Of a DNA stretch of 64,000 nucleotides, positions 45,095 to 57,728 are shown one piece after another. The notes under the pieces were generated by a model, which made no database searches, was not told the origin of the DNA, and was given only the letters and a program-made list of their open reading frames with translations. Position 1 is the first letter of the stretch, and every line of letters begins with the position of its first letter. The DNA comes from Azolla caroliniana (lineage: Eukaryota > Polypodiophyta): assembly GCA_043228905.1 (NCBI GenBank), contig JBHGNT010000014.1, positions 806,001 to 870,000 of the forward strand, written 5' to 3'. The position numbers and the translations under genes were made by a program.

Positions 45095-45773
45095 ACATAT
45101 CATAAAACTCGCTTAGCACAATCCAAATGGATATCTCGTGGAGTTTGCATGAATTGGCTAAGGAGGCCAACCAGATAGCTCAGCTCGAGTGGAATGATCA
45201 TGAGGTAGATGAGACTCTCGATCAATTGTCGATGTTGAGTTGGTTCGCACTCTTCCGTGCCGGAGTTGGTCGTTAGCTTTAGGTTCCGATCGAGAGGGGT
45301 TGCCGCAGACTTACACTCAGTCATCTCGAACTTGTATAACAAGTTAAGGATGTAGTGTTGTTGAGAGATCATAATGTCGGCTAGAGCCCGAATTACTTTG
45401 ATGCCAAGGAAGTAATGGAGCTCCTTCAGGTCCATTATCTCGAATTTGTTGGAGAGTAAGGTCTTAACCTTGTTGATGTCAACTAGATGTTCTCCGCCAA
45501 TAACCAGAGCATCCACATATCGGATGATGACAATCGGGCTTTCAGAGTCATTTCGTACGTAGAGGGAGTTGTTGTATTTCGACATTCGAAAGTCGATTCG
45601 ATGAAGATATTGTGTTATCTTCGAGTGCCAAGCACGTGGTGCTTGTTTAAGGCCGTAAAGTGGCTTCTTCAGTCGGCAAACTACTTTCGGATGGATGCTC
45701 GATTTGAAGTAGGGTGGTTGTACCATGTACACCTCCTCTTCTAATTCACCTTGAAGAAAGGCGTTCTTTACGT
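45095..45773 (-). pseudogene. Copia reverse transcriptase, middle part of the split pol
   Basis: Encodes [19 protein letters not shown], then [41 protein letters not shown] and DCAKRVL. The catalytic box reads YVDA instead of YVDD, so it is inactive. Bounded by the two LTR inserts. Confidence 0.9.
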
Positions 45774-46372
45774 TGTCGTGACGATTTTCGGCTACGGTGT
45801 GAAACCGAGTGAGACAAATAAACGAAGGATGTGCAACATTGCACATACACTTAGAAAATAAGCCTCCTAAGGCCTAGTTGCACTTGAGTTCATACAGAGG
45901 GGTGCAAGCAAGGTTTGAACCTTGCACCTCTAAGATACAAGATAATTGCCTTACCACACCTTTTCATATACAAATTATAGACGAAACAACCATAGAAAAC
46001 CATGTGCACAAAACCATGGTTTGTGCATGACATAAGCAAAACCGTGTGCACAAAACCATGGTTTTGGCCCATGGTTATGTGCATGTCACGAGCATGGAAA
46101 GACCTATAAAAGCCTCTAGTTGGGCTTGTGTAAGGGGGGCTCAATATGTGATATCACCAACACCATTATCATCAATATAATTATATTTGTCTTTATCTTC
46201 TTCATATTTTTCTACTTCTCAAGTGTACAATCTTTCTTCTTCTCAAGTAAACCAATTTCATCTAATCTTACATTGATCGTCATCTAGCGTCGATAATTCC
46301 GCGAACGTCCTCCCCAGTCCAAGACCCCGGTGGTCGCTCGAGTAGCACACGCACGCGTGAATCTTCGCGACA
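45774..46372 (+). mobile_element. Solo LTR of the tRNA-Trp Ty3 family inside the Copia RT
   Basis: 599 bp, TGTCGTGACGATTTTCGG...TTCGCGACA, flanked by ACGT (45770-45773) and ATGT (46373-46376). Ends, antisense tRNA-like block (45912-45960) and the CTAGTCCAA/CCAGTCCAAGACC region near its 3' end resemble the LTR at 37535 in the same orientation. Removing it joins HQMD to KNAFLQ in the Copia RT. Confidence 0.88.
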
Positions 46373-46376
46373 ATGT

Positions 46377-48470
46377 CCATTTGATGGAGGTGCCACCCTT
46401 TTGCTACTGCAAGTGCAATTACGGTCCGCACAATTGTCATCTTTGCCACCAGGGCAAAGGTCTCTTCATAGTCGACTCCATGTGTTTATGCGTATCCTTT
46501 CGCTACGAGTCAAGCTTTGTAGCAATTTACGGAGCCGTCGACATTATCTTCACCTTGTAAATCCATCTGCATTTGATTGCCTTCTTGTGCGATGAGTGGG
46601 GAACGAGATCCCATGTCTCATTCTTCCATAGTGCCCCCATCTCCTCATTCATTGCTTCGACCCATCGTGGATCCTTGGCTGCTTCTGAAAAACTTTCCGG
46701 TTCTCGAACTATGGCCACTTGCATCATAAAGGCATAGTGGTATGCCATATAATCGTTGTAGCTAAATCCGCTAACAGGATTCTTCTCATGGGTGGAGCGA
46801 CGGAGTTTTTCGCTTGCCGTGGCAATGACGTTCTTTATGCCAGGTGTCCTCATGATAGGTACATCGAAGCCACCGAACTCACTGTCGAGGGAGTGAGTCG
46901 ATTCGTTGATGTTGAATTGATCGTCTTCATACTCCAGGATTTTCATCTTGCCTTTGTCCATCTTCGGACTAGGCTGAGATGTGCTTTGGTCACTCGGGGG
47001 TTCTTGTAGCCCACTAAGCCTTGTCGTAATCGGACTTTCTTCGAACATGTGTTCGAGTCGATCTCCATCTTCTATCTCTTGTTCTGTGGATTCCGAGTTG
47101 ACTAGAATTGATTCGGGAGGAGTCGACTCAGGTTCGTACCATGATGGCGATTCATCGAAGACTACATCTCGACTCACACAAACCTTCTAAGTCGAGGGGT
47201 TATAGCACTTGTACCCCTTTTGCTCCAATGAGTATCCTACGAGGATACATTTCTCTGACTTCGGGTCGAGCTTCTGTCGCTTCTCGTCGGGGATGTGCAC
47301 GTATGCAATGGAGCCAAATATCTGAACATGTGATAGATCGAGCTTCTTTCGGAAAAACTTCTCGTATGGGGTAACCTCATGCACTCCGGATGTCGTGCAC
47401 CAATTCATGAGGTAGACAGAATAACCATATTCTGCTTTGGCCCAATATGACTTTGGCATGTGCTTTTCGTTCATCATGGCCCGTGCTACTTCGAGGATGT
47501 GTCAATTTTTGCATTCAGTTACTCCGTTTTGTTGTGGTGTATGTGGACACGAAAACTCTCACCGAATTCCTTCTTTTCGGAGAAAAGCGGAAAACTCGTC
47601 GGAGAAGTACTCTTTTCCTCCATCCGACCGAAGACATCGTACATGTCGACCTGTTTCCTTTTCAACTCCACTCTTGAATTTTTGGAAGTGTCTGAACACT
47701 TCATTCTTTTGCCGCATGGGGTAGATCTAAGCGTGCTTGGAGAAGTCATAGATGAAGGCCACATAATATTGATATCCGCCGAATGTAGCCATCTGAGCCG
47801 GTCCCCATACATTGGAGTGAATTACATCCAATATGCCTTTACTCACGTTCCTCTCCTTCGACAACGGGTGCCGATGTTGCTTGCCGAATTGGCAGGCTGC
47901 ACATATGCCTTCAATCTCTTTCTCTTTGAAGGTCGGGAGTTCGATGACGACTCCTTTCGATTGCATTGCCTTGAGCTTTTGGAGTTTGATGTGGCCAATC
48001 CACTTGTGCCATAACTCTACGTCGGTGTCGGCTTTGGTGCCTTTTGCAAACATGGTTGATTTCATCTCGTGCAAGTCGAGAATGAACATTCGGCCCTCTC
48101 TTTGTCCACAAGCGATGTGTCGACCCTCTTTCTCGATGAAGCAACCGCCTTGATTAAATTGAACTTGCATCCCTTGCTCAACAATTTGGCCAATGGAGAC
48201 CAAATTCTTTGTAATGGTTGGTACATGTAAGACATTCTTAATGTAAGTTTGGTTACCTTCTTTTGCGAATGGAACGTTGTCGATGTGCCGAATCAAATGA
48301 GTAGTGTCGTCTCCTGTTTCGACATAACCGGATCAGTCCGGCTCTCGAAGTTCTCAGAACCATTCTTGATGAGATGTCATATGGTTCGAGGCATCGGAGT
48401 CGACGAACCATACGTTTTCCGAACTAGAGGCACTATTCGAAGTAGAAGCCAACATAGAATTACATGAATA
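46377..48470 (-). pseudogene. Copia protease, integrase and RT start
   Basis: Minus-strand order: protease remnant ENVWFVDSDASNHMTS (about 48410-48363, DSG changed to DSD); pre-integrase LWHKWIGHIKLQKL and ICAACQFGKQHRHP (about 48020-47870); integrase DVIHSNVWGPAQM and the later AYVHIPDEKRQKLDPKSEKC, ILVGYSLEQKGYKCYNP (47477-47190); then linker and RT start KKAIKCRWIYKVK and TIVRTVIALAVAKGWHLHQM up to the solo LTR. Frames are broken in several places. Confidence 0.88.
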
Positions 48471-48503
48471 ATAATAAAGTTACTTGCTTGTGTCATCTCC
48501 AAG

Positions 48504-48653
48504 CAATCATTCTAACAGAAAAAGATAGTGTTTGTACTAGTATGCTCGGCAAACAATATTCGATAAATTCTCTCACGTCAATCAATCTAATAGAAAAAGA
48601 TAGTGCTTGAACTATGCTCGGCAAACAATATTCGGGAATTTCTCTCACGTCAA
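48504..48653. repeat. Tandem duplication, about 77-bp unit, two copies
   Basis: Units share ACAGAAAAAGATAGTG or ATAGAAAAAGATAGTG, ATGCTCGGCAAACAATATTC and TCTCTCACGTCAAT. It lies right at the truncated 5' side of the minus-strand Copia. Confidence 0.85.
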
Positions 48654-51600
48654 TATCTCTCTAGAGATATGAGATAAGTTTCAAGAATTAGGGTACTATG
48701 GTAACACTCAAGTGTTTTAAAAACCACAGGGGTGACATAAATGTCTTGACTTGATCTATATTTTGAATGTTCATGATGGCTCTTGAGACTCAACCATGTT
48801 GTCTACCCGGAAGCATTGGCCATATGCAGGACAACATTAGAGTGTAATGTTATAGGTTATTTGTCACATACTAACAACACATCATGATGTATTCGGTCTC
48901 TCTTTAGATGTTGATGAACGAGATAAGTCAAATGCTTGTTCCTGTATTTGACCATGGTGTAAGACCATCTGATTGTAACCTAGAATTCCAACCAAGAACA
49001 TTGTAAAACATGTTCGACAAAAGTCAAGGATTACATCGCAATGGACATGTAAGATATACTAGCCAAATTTGAAAAGGGTGTCGCCATATGTAAGGCAGAC
49101 CAAGATATGTGTGTAACATAGTGTGTAGATTCTTCGTAACGAAAGAATTTTGTTTTCCCAAAGTTCGTGTTTGGGTCATGTGAATTGGACAATTACTTTG
49201 ATTCACGACCTTAGGTTGGCCATGTACAAAATCATTGTTGTAGAATACTTAGCATAACAATATGCGTAGAATGTGTATGCTAAGCATTCTACAAGTATTC
49301 TAACTTTTACGTATTTTACAAATAAAAAACGTAAATATTTAGAATACGTGTAGAATACTTTAAATACGTAGAATACGTGTAAAATATGTTAAATGCTTCT
49401 TAAATTTTAAAGATTTTTTTTCAAAAAAAATATTTTGAATTTTGAATTTTTTTTAAACATTTTTGAAATGTTAAATATGTAGAATATGTCAAATTTTTAG
49501 AGTATGTAGAATACGTGGAATTTTTTAAAATGGTAGTTCTAAAACGTAGAATACATGTAAAATACGTCAAAGTATTCTAAAACATATTCTAAATATAGAG
49601 TGCACGTGTTTTTAACAACTATGTGCAAAATAGGTTTTTGCCCTAGATGGAAAATGTTTCACTTTTCCAAAAACAACCAAACAACATTGCAATGATCAAA
49701 TACATGAAAAAAACTAGGGAATCTAATTGGTCATGCCAAACGACACACTTGAGGGAAGTGAGGAGTAATGTGTGTTTGGTGCTCTATTTTACAGTGTCTG
49801 GATGTAAGACATATAAACTGGGAAATTGCGTGTGAAAAATAAAAATATGTCTTTTTCTAAAAATATTGTGTATCGTTCCATGAAAATGCTTGAATGGTGG
49901 GGAGCATGTAAATCTTGAGTGTTGTAGCATGAAAACCCTAAAATCTAATAATAAGAAGTAAAATTATTTTCAGCGAAAACCCTAATCTTTCCAAAACTTG
50001 AGCATTCTACAAAATTTACAAGGAAACATCTAGAACCCCAAAAAATGAAGAAGAAGAGAAAGAAATTGAAAATTCCCAAGAAGAGGGAACCCAAAACAAT
50101 TGGGTTGGGCTTTATTTGATATGTTGTAGTGCTTTGAATTTTGCACATGCTCAACAAAGTGAGTGCTTTTTTATCATGGCAGGGAATTTGGTTTGATGTA
50201 TGTGGTCATTTTGAACAATGTGTCCTCGAAAAGGTTAAAGTGATGATCACTTATTCTAAACTAGATTTGAACCCACTCCGTTTTAACAATCATCTATCTT
50301 ATCCAGTTAAACTAATGTATTTTTGTTGTAATAATTTTACTTATTGTTAATTTATCTAGAATTATTTCCTTATCCCTTCCTACTTTTCATCAAACCTCAT
50401 AATTTGCAACATACAAGATAGATACTCGCACCTAAACTTTAGAAACTAAAGTGTGAAAGGGCCCTTATGACAAAATACTTTTGTTAAGAGAAGTATATAT
50501 AAAAGGTTCTTTTTGTCCATTGTCAAACTTCGTCTTGACTTAACACATTTTTAAGCTTATCGTTCTCCCCCTTAATTTTATAAGCGGAAGTCTTGAAATC
50601 TTGATTTCAATTAATGAAAGCTTATTATTAATGTTACTTAAGACTTACGTATCTTTGAAGTAATTAGAGAATGTCAATAAGTTGAGTGATTATTTGGGTA
50701 ACTTTCTCGATTTGATTAAGCTTGAATACAAGAGTTTGCATAAAAACTAGCTCACTCATTGGGTTGAAGCATGGAGGAGCCCAACCTGTTAGCCTCCTTT
50801 GCTTGTCTCACCTACGAGGGGGTAGATGATAGTTTAACCCTAAAGAATGGCCTAGATCAAAGTATAAACTTTGGTCGAGTAAAGATGAGGAATACCTCGT
50901 CAAGCCTCACAAGTGTTTACAGATTGAACAAAAAATGATATGATTGATTATGCAAATTAAATTAATTGACAAATTTGGAATAAATAAAACTGAGTGTAAT
51001 GTTGATTTTGTCTTTTAAGAGAATCTCATAAACCTTTTTTGAATAACTGAATGCATATCCATATCTTAATATGCAAGGAGTTCATTAATTTTCGGTGGAA
51101 TGCATAATGGCTAAATACAGATGAATACACATCTTTCATTGATTTTTTATCATTAATGAGCAAGTAGATGTTTTCATGAATAAACAATCAATTGATTATC
51201 GACATTTTCTCTAAGAATATACACATCTGTCTTTATATCACTCAATACTTTTCTACCCTCGAGTGAAATTTAGATCCTATTTCTTCACATCATGACAAAG
51301 AAAAAGAGATGGATTCATTTAGTTCATGTGAAACAAATTGATTCTTCGAAGGCTTACTTGTCTTTTGTCGTTAATTTAACTGTCCACGCGGTTTTAATGG
51401 TGACATGCAACTTTGTGCGTCAATTTGCCGTAACAATGTACAGTGCTAGCCATAGTCAGCTAGTTTGATATATTCTTTTATCCAAGTTCTTTTGAACAAT
51501 TATATGCAATTCATTTGTTAACGTATAAATCTTCCCTAAATTCTAAAGCATACTCAACCCGATGTCAAAAGCATGTGACGATTTTAATGCCTCTCTTCTT

Positions 51601-52900
51601 AGCTTTTTTTTGTGTGGCAATAGTGCCAATAAAAATAATATAAAAAGGTATTAAAAGAACACACAAAGGTAAACTAAACCAATTTGCATTTTGTTCTTGA
51701 TTTTGTACTTCATACTTGTATATGGAACCTTCAAGCTCTCCAGAATATAAAACCATCATCTTTTCTTTTCACAACTGGAATGTCTATCTTTTGTTGCATG
51801 TATATGATTACTTTAAGCATGTAGGTGACTAATTCCCCAAAACTAACGGGATATACCAAAAAACAAGGACGACTTCAGTTTGATAACATGACCCATTATG
51901 TCATACACACGGCTATTAGCTGTGAATGAATTTGTGCACAAGATGGTAATATCAATAAGGAAAAGAGAGTAGGGCCATGCACGATTTATGAAGTAGTTGT
52001 CTCCGAGCCTCCTTTATGGTACGTAGTCAAAAAAGCTTGTTTGAAATCAACAATAAAGAGATTATCCCTTGTGTTTGATTTCTCCCATTCCAACCCAATA
52101 GGATAACCATGAAAGAGGTGGTGTGTTGCAGAGTGTTTTTTTGGTGCAAAATGTCCAATCATGTACCCCTAGTCACTTGCTGAATTCTCCAGCCTCTTCT
52201 TAAATTTCCTTTCCATGATGGGTCTTGCTCACTAGCTAAAGAGCACACCCGTTTTTTTACTTCATGCCCTCTGAAAGTTACTCTGTCAGTTAGACATACA
52301 TCTATGTGCATTGAAGTGGAAGTCAGTTAGAGGGAATAAATTATTGAATGTTTTGTGGGAGAACCAAAGAGAAGTTTTCTTCTTTACCATCCCTTGAGCC
52401 CCGACTCTTGGAGTCACATAGGCCGACCAGGAGGCCTCGCCCCACCCAAAGCATGGGAAAATGAACGCACTTTCTTCGCACAAGGTGTGGGATAAGCCCT
52501 AGAAATTCAGGGACAATTGAAGAGGGGAGTTCCTAGAAATCCAATCCAATCCGGTTCTCGTCCTTATTATCATTTTTTTTAATGAACACCACGTGCACGT
52601 GGGTTGGAAGCCTTCTACTCCCACACGGATTCGGTCATACCATCGTTTTTTTATACTTCTTCTTCTTAGTGTAGGCCCAGATACGCAAGATCAATGTATG
52701 GGATAACAGATCAATGATCTCAGATCCTTTTCGGCCGACACAACATAAACATCCATCCATTGCTTGGCATGCATGTCCATCAATCATCAATCATCAATCA
52801 TCAATCATCAATCTCCTTCTCCCACAAAATATATCCTCCAAAAAAAGACCTACTCACCTCAAGCACTTGCTTTGCTTTATGTAGACATCCTTTTCAGATA
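48654..52900. other. AT-rich spacer with an IR hairpin and a repeat-rich patch
   Basis: No gene that I can support. A hairpin at 49239-49293 (18-base arms, 17 pairing, loop of 19) begins TGTAGAATACTTAGCAT. From about 49235 to 49610 the sequence is dense in GTAGAATACGTGTAAAAT-like words. A tRNA-like block is at 50264-50314 on the minus strand. A short (TCAATCA)n run is near 52780-52812. Confidence 0.5.
50264..50314 (-). repeat. tRNA-like (SINE-head-like) sequence
   Basis: On the minus strand TAGTTTAACTGG (50314-50303) resembles the A-box and GGGTTCAAATC (50274-50264) the B-box, with a spacing of about 29 bases. The intervening bases do not form a good anticodon arm. Interpreted as a tRNA-derived repeat, not a gene. 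Confidence 0.4.
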
Positions 52901-52905
52901 TAGCC

Positions 52906-52907
<2 letters not shown>

Positions 52908-52937
<30 letters not shown>
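52908..52937. repeat. (GATA)n microsatellite upstream of the IQM gene
   Basis: About seven GATA units in the promoter or leader of the gene at 53050. A (CT)n run of about 34 bases follows at 53012-53045, directly before the start codon, in the likely 5' UTR. Confidence 0.85.
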
Positions 52938-52939
<2 letters not shown>

Positions 52940-53012
52940 GAAAGGAAAAAGAGGAGGTGTTTGACTCTAATCACAGTGCTTCAGAGCTTCTACTTCTACA
53001 ATTTTACAACAT

Positions 53013-53047
<35 letters not shown>

Positions 53048-53049
53048 CT

Positions 53050-53334
53050 ATGGCGGCCAATATAGTTGATAATTCCACTAATCTGCTGAATCCAGATGAT
53101 GGGTTCCTCCCGAACTTGCCACCGTCCTCTAATTCCACTGATCTGCTGAATCCAGATGATGGGTTCCTCCCGAACCTGACACCGTCCACGAATGGATGCC
53201 CGGAATCAGCCCGATCGGAAGTACCTTCCGAGGTTCGAGCCGCGATCAGAGTGCAGAAGGTATTTCGAGGTTACCGAGCCCGAAGGCAACTTGCCGACCA
53301 TGCTGTCACGAAGAAAAGTTGGTTAGTGTCTCTC

Positions 53335-53380
<46 letters not shown>

Positions 53381-56300
53381 CATATTTGTATGTATATGTA
53401 TATGTATATGCATATTTGTATGTATATGTATATGTATATGTATTGTATATGTATATTTGTATGTATATGTATGTGTATATGTATGATATGTATATTTGTA
53501 TGTATATTTGTATGTGTATGTCTGTTTTCTTGTGAAGCCCTTTTAAAAAGTGAAATTTGTGAGATCAGAGAGTATTTCATGCCATTTGCTTCTGGTCTTT
53601 TGCACCAATTTTATCATTTTATTGGATGTTGACAAATGAATGCTTCATGCCATGTCATGAATGTTGACCCAGTAAGTGAACATCTAGTGTGTTATGTTTG
53701 ATGCTTGAAGAACGACTCTCGCTGTCTCTCGCTGTCTCTCACTGCTCTTCCATTGTGTTGCAAGGGGAATTCTCTCTCTCTCTGTCAATCTCAATTACGA
53801 AGTTCATTAGTAAAATTCCTGAACAATGAGAAGCAATACTTGGTTCCACACATACTAAGTGAAAATGTTTTGACTTTTGGTCTCGTACACGCCATATTTG
53901 ACCTCTCTCCTTTGGATTTATTGATGTTTACTAGGGGCCGAAATCCGCATATGAGACCTCTCATGATTCCAAATATGGGTGACTTCAGATTATCCTTACT
54001 GCAAAGAATAAACACTCTAGCTTTCGTAAATATCCATCAGAACATTCTTGATGCATACCACAAAAATTAAAGCTTTAGCTCTCATAAATATCCATAATAG
54101 TAATCTTGGTACATACTGTCAAAAGTCAAAATTCTAGCTTTTGTAAATATCCATAAATAACTATCTTGATGCATGAGCTCATTTTACTGTTGATAATGAT
54201 TCTTGACATGGGTTTACAAGCTTGAAGTATAGATAAACCGCACTGAGTATAATATAAATTACTATGTGCATGGTAAGTAGTGGTGAAGGGACAGGGTGTC
54301 TGATGCTATTGTTGTAGATATATTTTATTACTGTACTCAGGGGTTCAATCTGACATTTGAGACCAAGTGAAACATTTTCATACAGTATGGAGTTTATATG
54401 AGACTCTTGATACAAATGTGAGATTAAGATTAGCAGATTTCGTTATGCACTTCTGGTAGGTGTTTTCCGCCACCAAATTAAGGTTAGTTTTACTTGAGTT
54501 AAAACATTTGGTTATTGGAAAAATATAAATAATGGGACGGCCTTCGACAGGCCCAGTACTCGAGATGCATAATCTTACGTTGGGTGCTAATGATTTGATG
54601 GAAATTGTCTAGTTTTGAGAGTAGATTGACATTTATCATTTTCGAAATGTAATAATGTCTTGATTCATTACTTACATCCATTATCTCAAATTTTGATTAC
54701 TGCTCAAAATGATTCGAGTGGCATCTATTTACTGGAAAAAGATTCATTAGCTTTCTAATTTTAGGTGGGAGGTGATTGAAGGGGCTTTTCTTCGGCAGAA
54801 TTCGCAGACATTCTACGCTTATGAAAATGAGGATACAGCAGCAAGACGATGGTCGCGGCTGAAAAAAAAAGCTGCCAGAGTATAGAGTGATGATCTTGTT
54901 ATTATGCTCTTGGGCACAATTCTTTTCTTGCATCAGTATTGAATTTGTAAAATCAATGTAAGTGTAGGTTGGGAAGGGTTTATCCAAGGATGAGAAGGCA
55001 CAGAAATTAGCTATTCAACACTGGCTTGAAGCTGTATGTTTCTTAGAAAAAGCCCTTGTGATGTCTTCTTTTCAATTTGTATATAATTTATTTGCAGTCT
55101 AATATTAACAAAAGAAAATTGAAATGATATCAAAGTTACATTCTTGTGGGTTGTCTTGTATAGATTGATCCAAGGCATCGTTATGGACATAACCTCAAGT
55201 TCTACTATGATGTGTGGAGGGAAAGTGCAACAAAACAGCCATTTTTTTATTGGTAAATAATGCCATTGTTTCCGGAATTACTTGTTTCTCTGAAATAGTT
55301 TTTTATCAAGTGAAGAGTATATTACTCTTGTTTATTCTTGTACATTGTCTTGTTCCTGTCATGTTAATAACTCTTTGTTTATTCCTTTGAGATCCTTTTT
55401 GTTTAGTTAATGTTTTATAAAGCTGCCTCCAGCTATACATCAAATGGATACCGGAATATAGAAATACTATCAGATTGTTGTGAAGTAATTAAGGTTATGA
55501 AGTATCATCCTGTAGTTATTAATGTGGTCTGCCATATTGTTTCAACTCTGTGATCCATCTTATGCTTATGATTGAAAGGTGCTTGCAACTATTTATACTG
55601 ATATGTGCTGGTTTGAAGGTTGGATATTGGGGAGGGCAAGGATGTGAATATACCTGAATGCAAAAGAACCAAATTGTTTAAACAACAAATTGAGTATCTA
55701 GGGCCTGTAAGTATTTTCAACATCTCCAGTGTCAAAAACATAGTCGCCCTGTAAAATTCAGTTGAGTTTATGCAAAAAGGTTTTTATTTATTATTTCATA
55801 GTCTCAACTTTTATGATAGATGATGATGATGATACTTGATGATAGAATGAAAGGGAACAGTATGAAGTCATAGTTGATAACGGGAAGCTGTGTTACAAGG
55901 AAAAGAAAAAACCGGTTGACACTCAAGACGAAGACAAATGGATCTTTGTTATGAGCACATTGGGGAAACTCTACGTCGCAAAGGTTTGGTTTTACTATCT
56001 TATTTTAATGTCATTTAACATATCAAAAGTATTGTCGGAATGAATGTCTTTCTTCCTGTGTGCTGGGATTGAAGAGTGATGTGAGAAAAATGCATGAGAA
56101 GAGGTGTCTGTTTTGTCTCTGTAACTTTTCAGGGTTTTTACACTTTATGGTGTAGGGATTATAGTAGAGCCACAAGTGTGTGCACATGATTTTAGGGAAT
56201 GGAAAGAAGGTACCAGAAGTCCACAGGATTAAGGTTAAGTGTGGAAAGTGAAAGGGAAAATATAGAAGAAAGCAAGGTATATATATATAGATATAGATAT

Positions 56301-57554
56301 AGATATAGATATATATATAGATGTATATATATATATATGAGAGAGAACCTAAATTTGCTTAGGAGATACTTCTTGTATATAGCAGGAGTATCGTTTAAGG
56401 ATCTAAGGGGGGAGCGAGAGAGAACTTTAATTTGCTCAAGAGATACTTACTTGAATATTTAAGGATCTAAGGTTTAGGGTTTCAAGTTTTCGCTAGAGAC
56501 ACAGAGTATGGTGTTGCTATGGATTTCGGAAACTGAAACAATGTATTGTTAGGTTTTAGGATTTAGGGTTCATTAGAGATACAATTAATATGTGTGGCCA
56601 TGGAAAGAAAGTGATACTAGGGCCTAGGTTTTATATCAATAGAGAAGAATGTGTGCCCATATACAATAGAAGTTCTTAGACTCTTGTTCTTGGAATTAAA
56701 ACCATGCGAAATGTAGGGCTTTCACACATGAATTTCTGGTTTTCACTGAACAAGCTTGCCAACTGAGTTACTCTACTGTCTCATCTTTTGGCATGGTGGT
56801 TCTATTCAGCTAAATGTGTCTGTGTTCACATCACAGAAGGTAAAAGGGAGATTTCAGCACTCGAGTTTCCTGGCGGGGGGAGCTACCAAAGCTGCTGGAA
56901 GACTGATTGTGAGGGAAGGAATATTGGAGGTATATGTCGCCGGATATGCTTTTATTTATTTCATTCACGTGAAAACATGCGATATAGTTATATTGATTTC
57001 GTTAGCATGAAAACAAATGAATCCCTAGTTTCGTTTATTTTGTGTGTATACTATATAAAGTCTGTCAATGAAAGAACTAAACCTAATTTTTTTTATGTGT
57101 GCATAGTTGATGGAAGCACATAGCGGACACTATCTTCCAACGGAAGAGAATTTTAGTAGTCTCATCAAGGTTCTAGAAGAGCTTGGAACTGACCTCAGCA
57201 AAGTTCTGGTATAATAATACAAAGAGATCAATCCATCGATTCTATATGCATGTACTATGAAGAAATGAAAAGGAACTAAATATGTCTACATTTCAATTGA
57301 TAAAATGTTGCTCAATACTTTTTGTGTTTCTTTTTTGTCTGAGTGGGGGGTATCAGGTGCAAACAGTATCTGATGATTTATTGAAAAAATCCTCGAGTGT
57401 TAGAGGCCCTGATGATGAGGTTGGAGATCTTCATAACACCTTGGATTCCCACAATACCAAAGAGGCTCCTTTTGGAGATAACAGTAAAGATGAAGAAGAA
57501 AGTTCTAGGTATAGAGTCCATTTGATCAAATCACAACGCTCCGGATTAATTTAG
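53050..57554 (+). CDS. IQM: IQM-type IQ-motif calmodulin-binding protein, 9 exons
   Basis: Exons with GT..AG and consistent phase: 53050-53321, 54765-54879, 54968-55033, 55164-55252, 55619-55706, 55846-55983, 56837-56929, 57107-57208, 57357-57554; about 386 residues. The IQ motif is [19 protein letters not shown] (about residues 67-85), expected to bind calmodulin. The conserved IQM body follows: [99 protein letters not shown] and [11 protein letters not shown] proteins in Arabidopsis are plant-specific and bind calmodulin independently of calcium. The N-terminus contains a direct duplication of [13 protein letters not shown] / [13 protein letters not shown]. The acidic C-terminal exon (57357-57554) is less conserved. 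The start is the first ATG after the CT run. No frame damage seen. Confidence 0.92.
53330..53520. repeat. (TATATG)n-type repeat at the start of IQM intron 1
   Basis: Imperfect ATGTATATGTAT units with TTTGTATG variants fill the first 190 bases of intron 1. Tyr-Val-rich or Met-Tyr-rich open frames here are artefacts. Confidence 0.85.
56270..56340. repeat. (GATATA)n microsatellite in IQM intron 6
   Basis: Runs of ATATAGATATAGATAT and TATATATATATA lie inside intron 6 (55984-56836). The rest of that intron has AGGTTTAGGGTTT-like words but no recognised feature. Confidence 0.7.
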
Positions 57555-57728
57555 CAGCCCGAAGGTGATTCTATCGAAGGTTCGACAAAGATGATGACGA
57601 TTAAGTTGGAGACAAAGTAAAATATAGTATGACTCCATTGTATGTATTTGTTTTGTCATACAAGGTTCCCCACAATAGGTGTATTTTTGTTGTATTGGAG
57701 TAACTTAGCGCTTTTGCCTTTTTCCTTG

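Larger units (their letters stand above)
36693..48470 (-). mobile_element. Minus-strand Copia element split by nested LTR insertions
   Basis: In minus orientation: protease from about 48465, integrase, reverse transcriptase, then a 599-bp solo LTR insertion (45774-46372), the rest of reverse transcriptase, a 7.56-kb Ty3 insertion (37535-45094), RNase H, polypurine tract GAGGGGGCG and a truncated 3' LTR (36945-36693). Gag and the 5' LTR are missing; the element ends at about 48470 against unrelated sequence. The three coding blocks join in register: QMD before the first insert continues with [11 protein letters not shown] after it, and CAKRVL continues with VSGTMYCGILY. Confidence 0.9.

Noticed and set aside
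48480-48660. Two near-identical units considered as the start of a CRISPR-like array
   Set aside because: Only two long units with no spacers; a eukaryotic tandem duplication.
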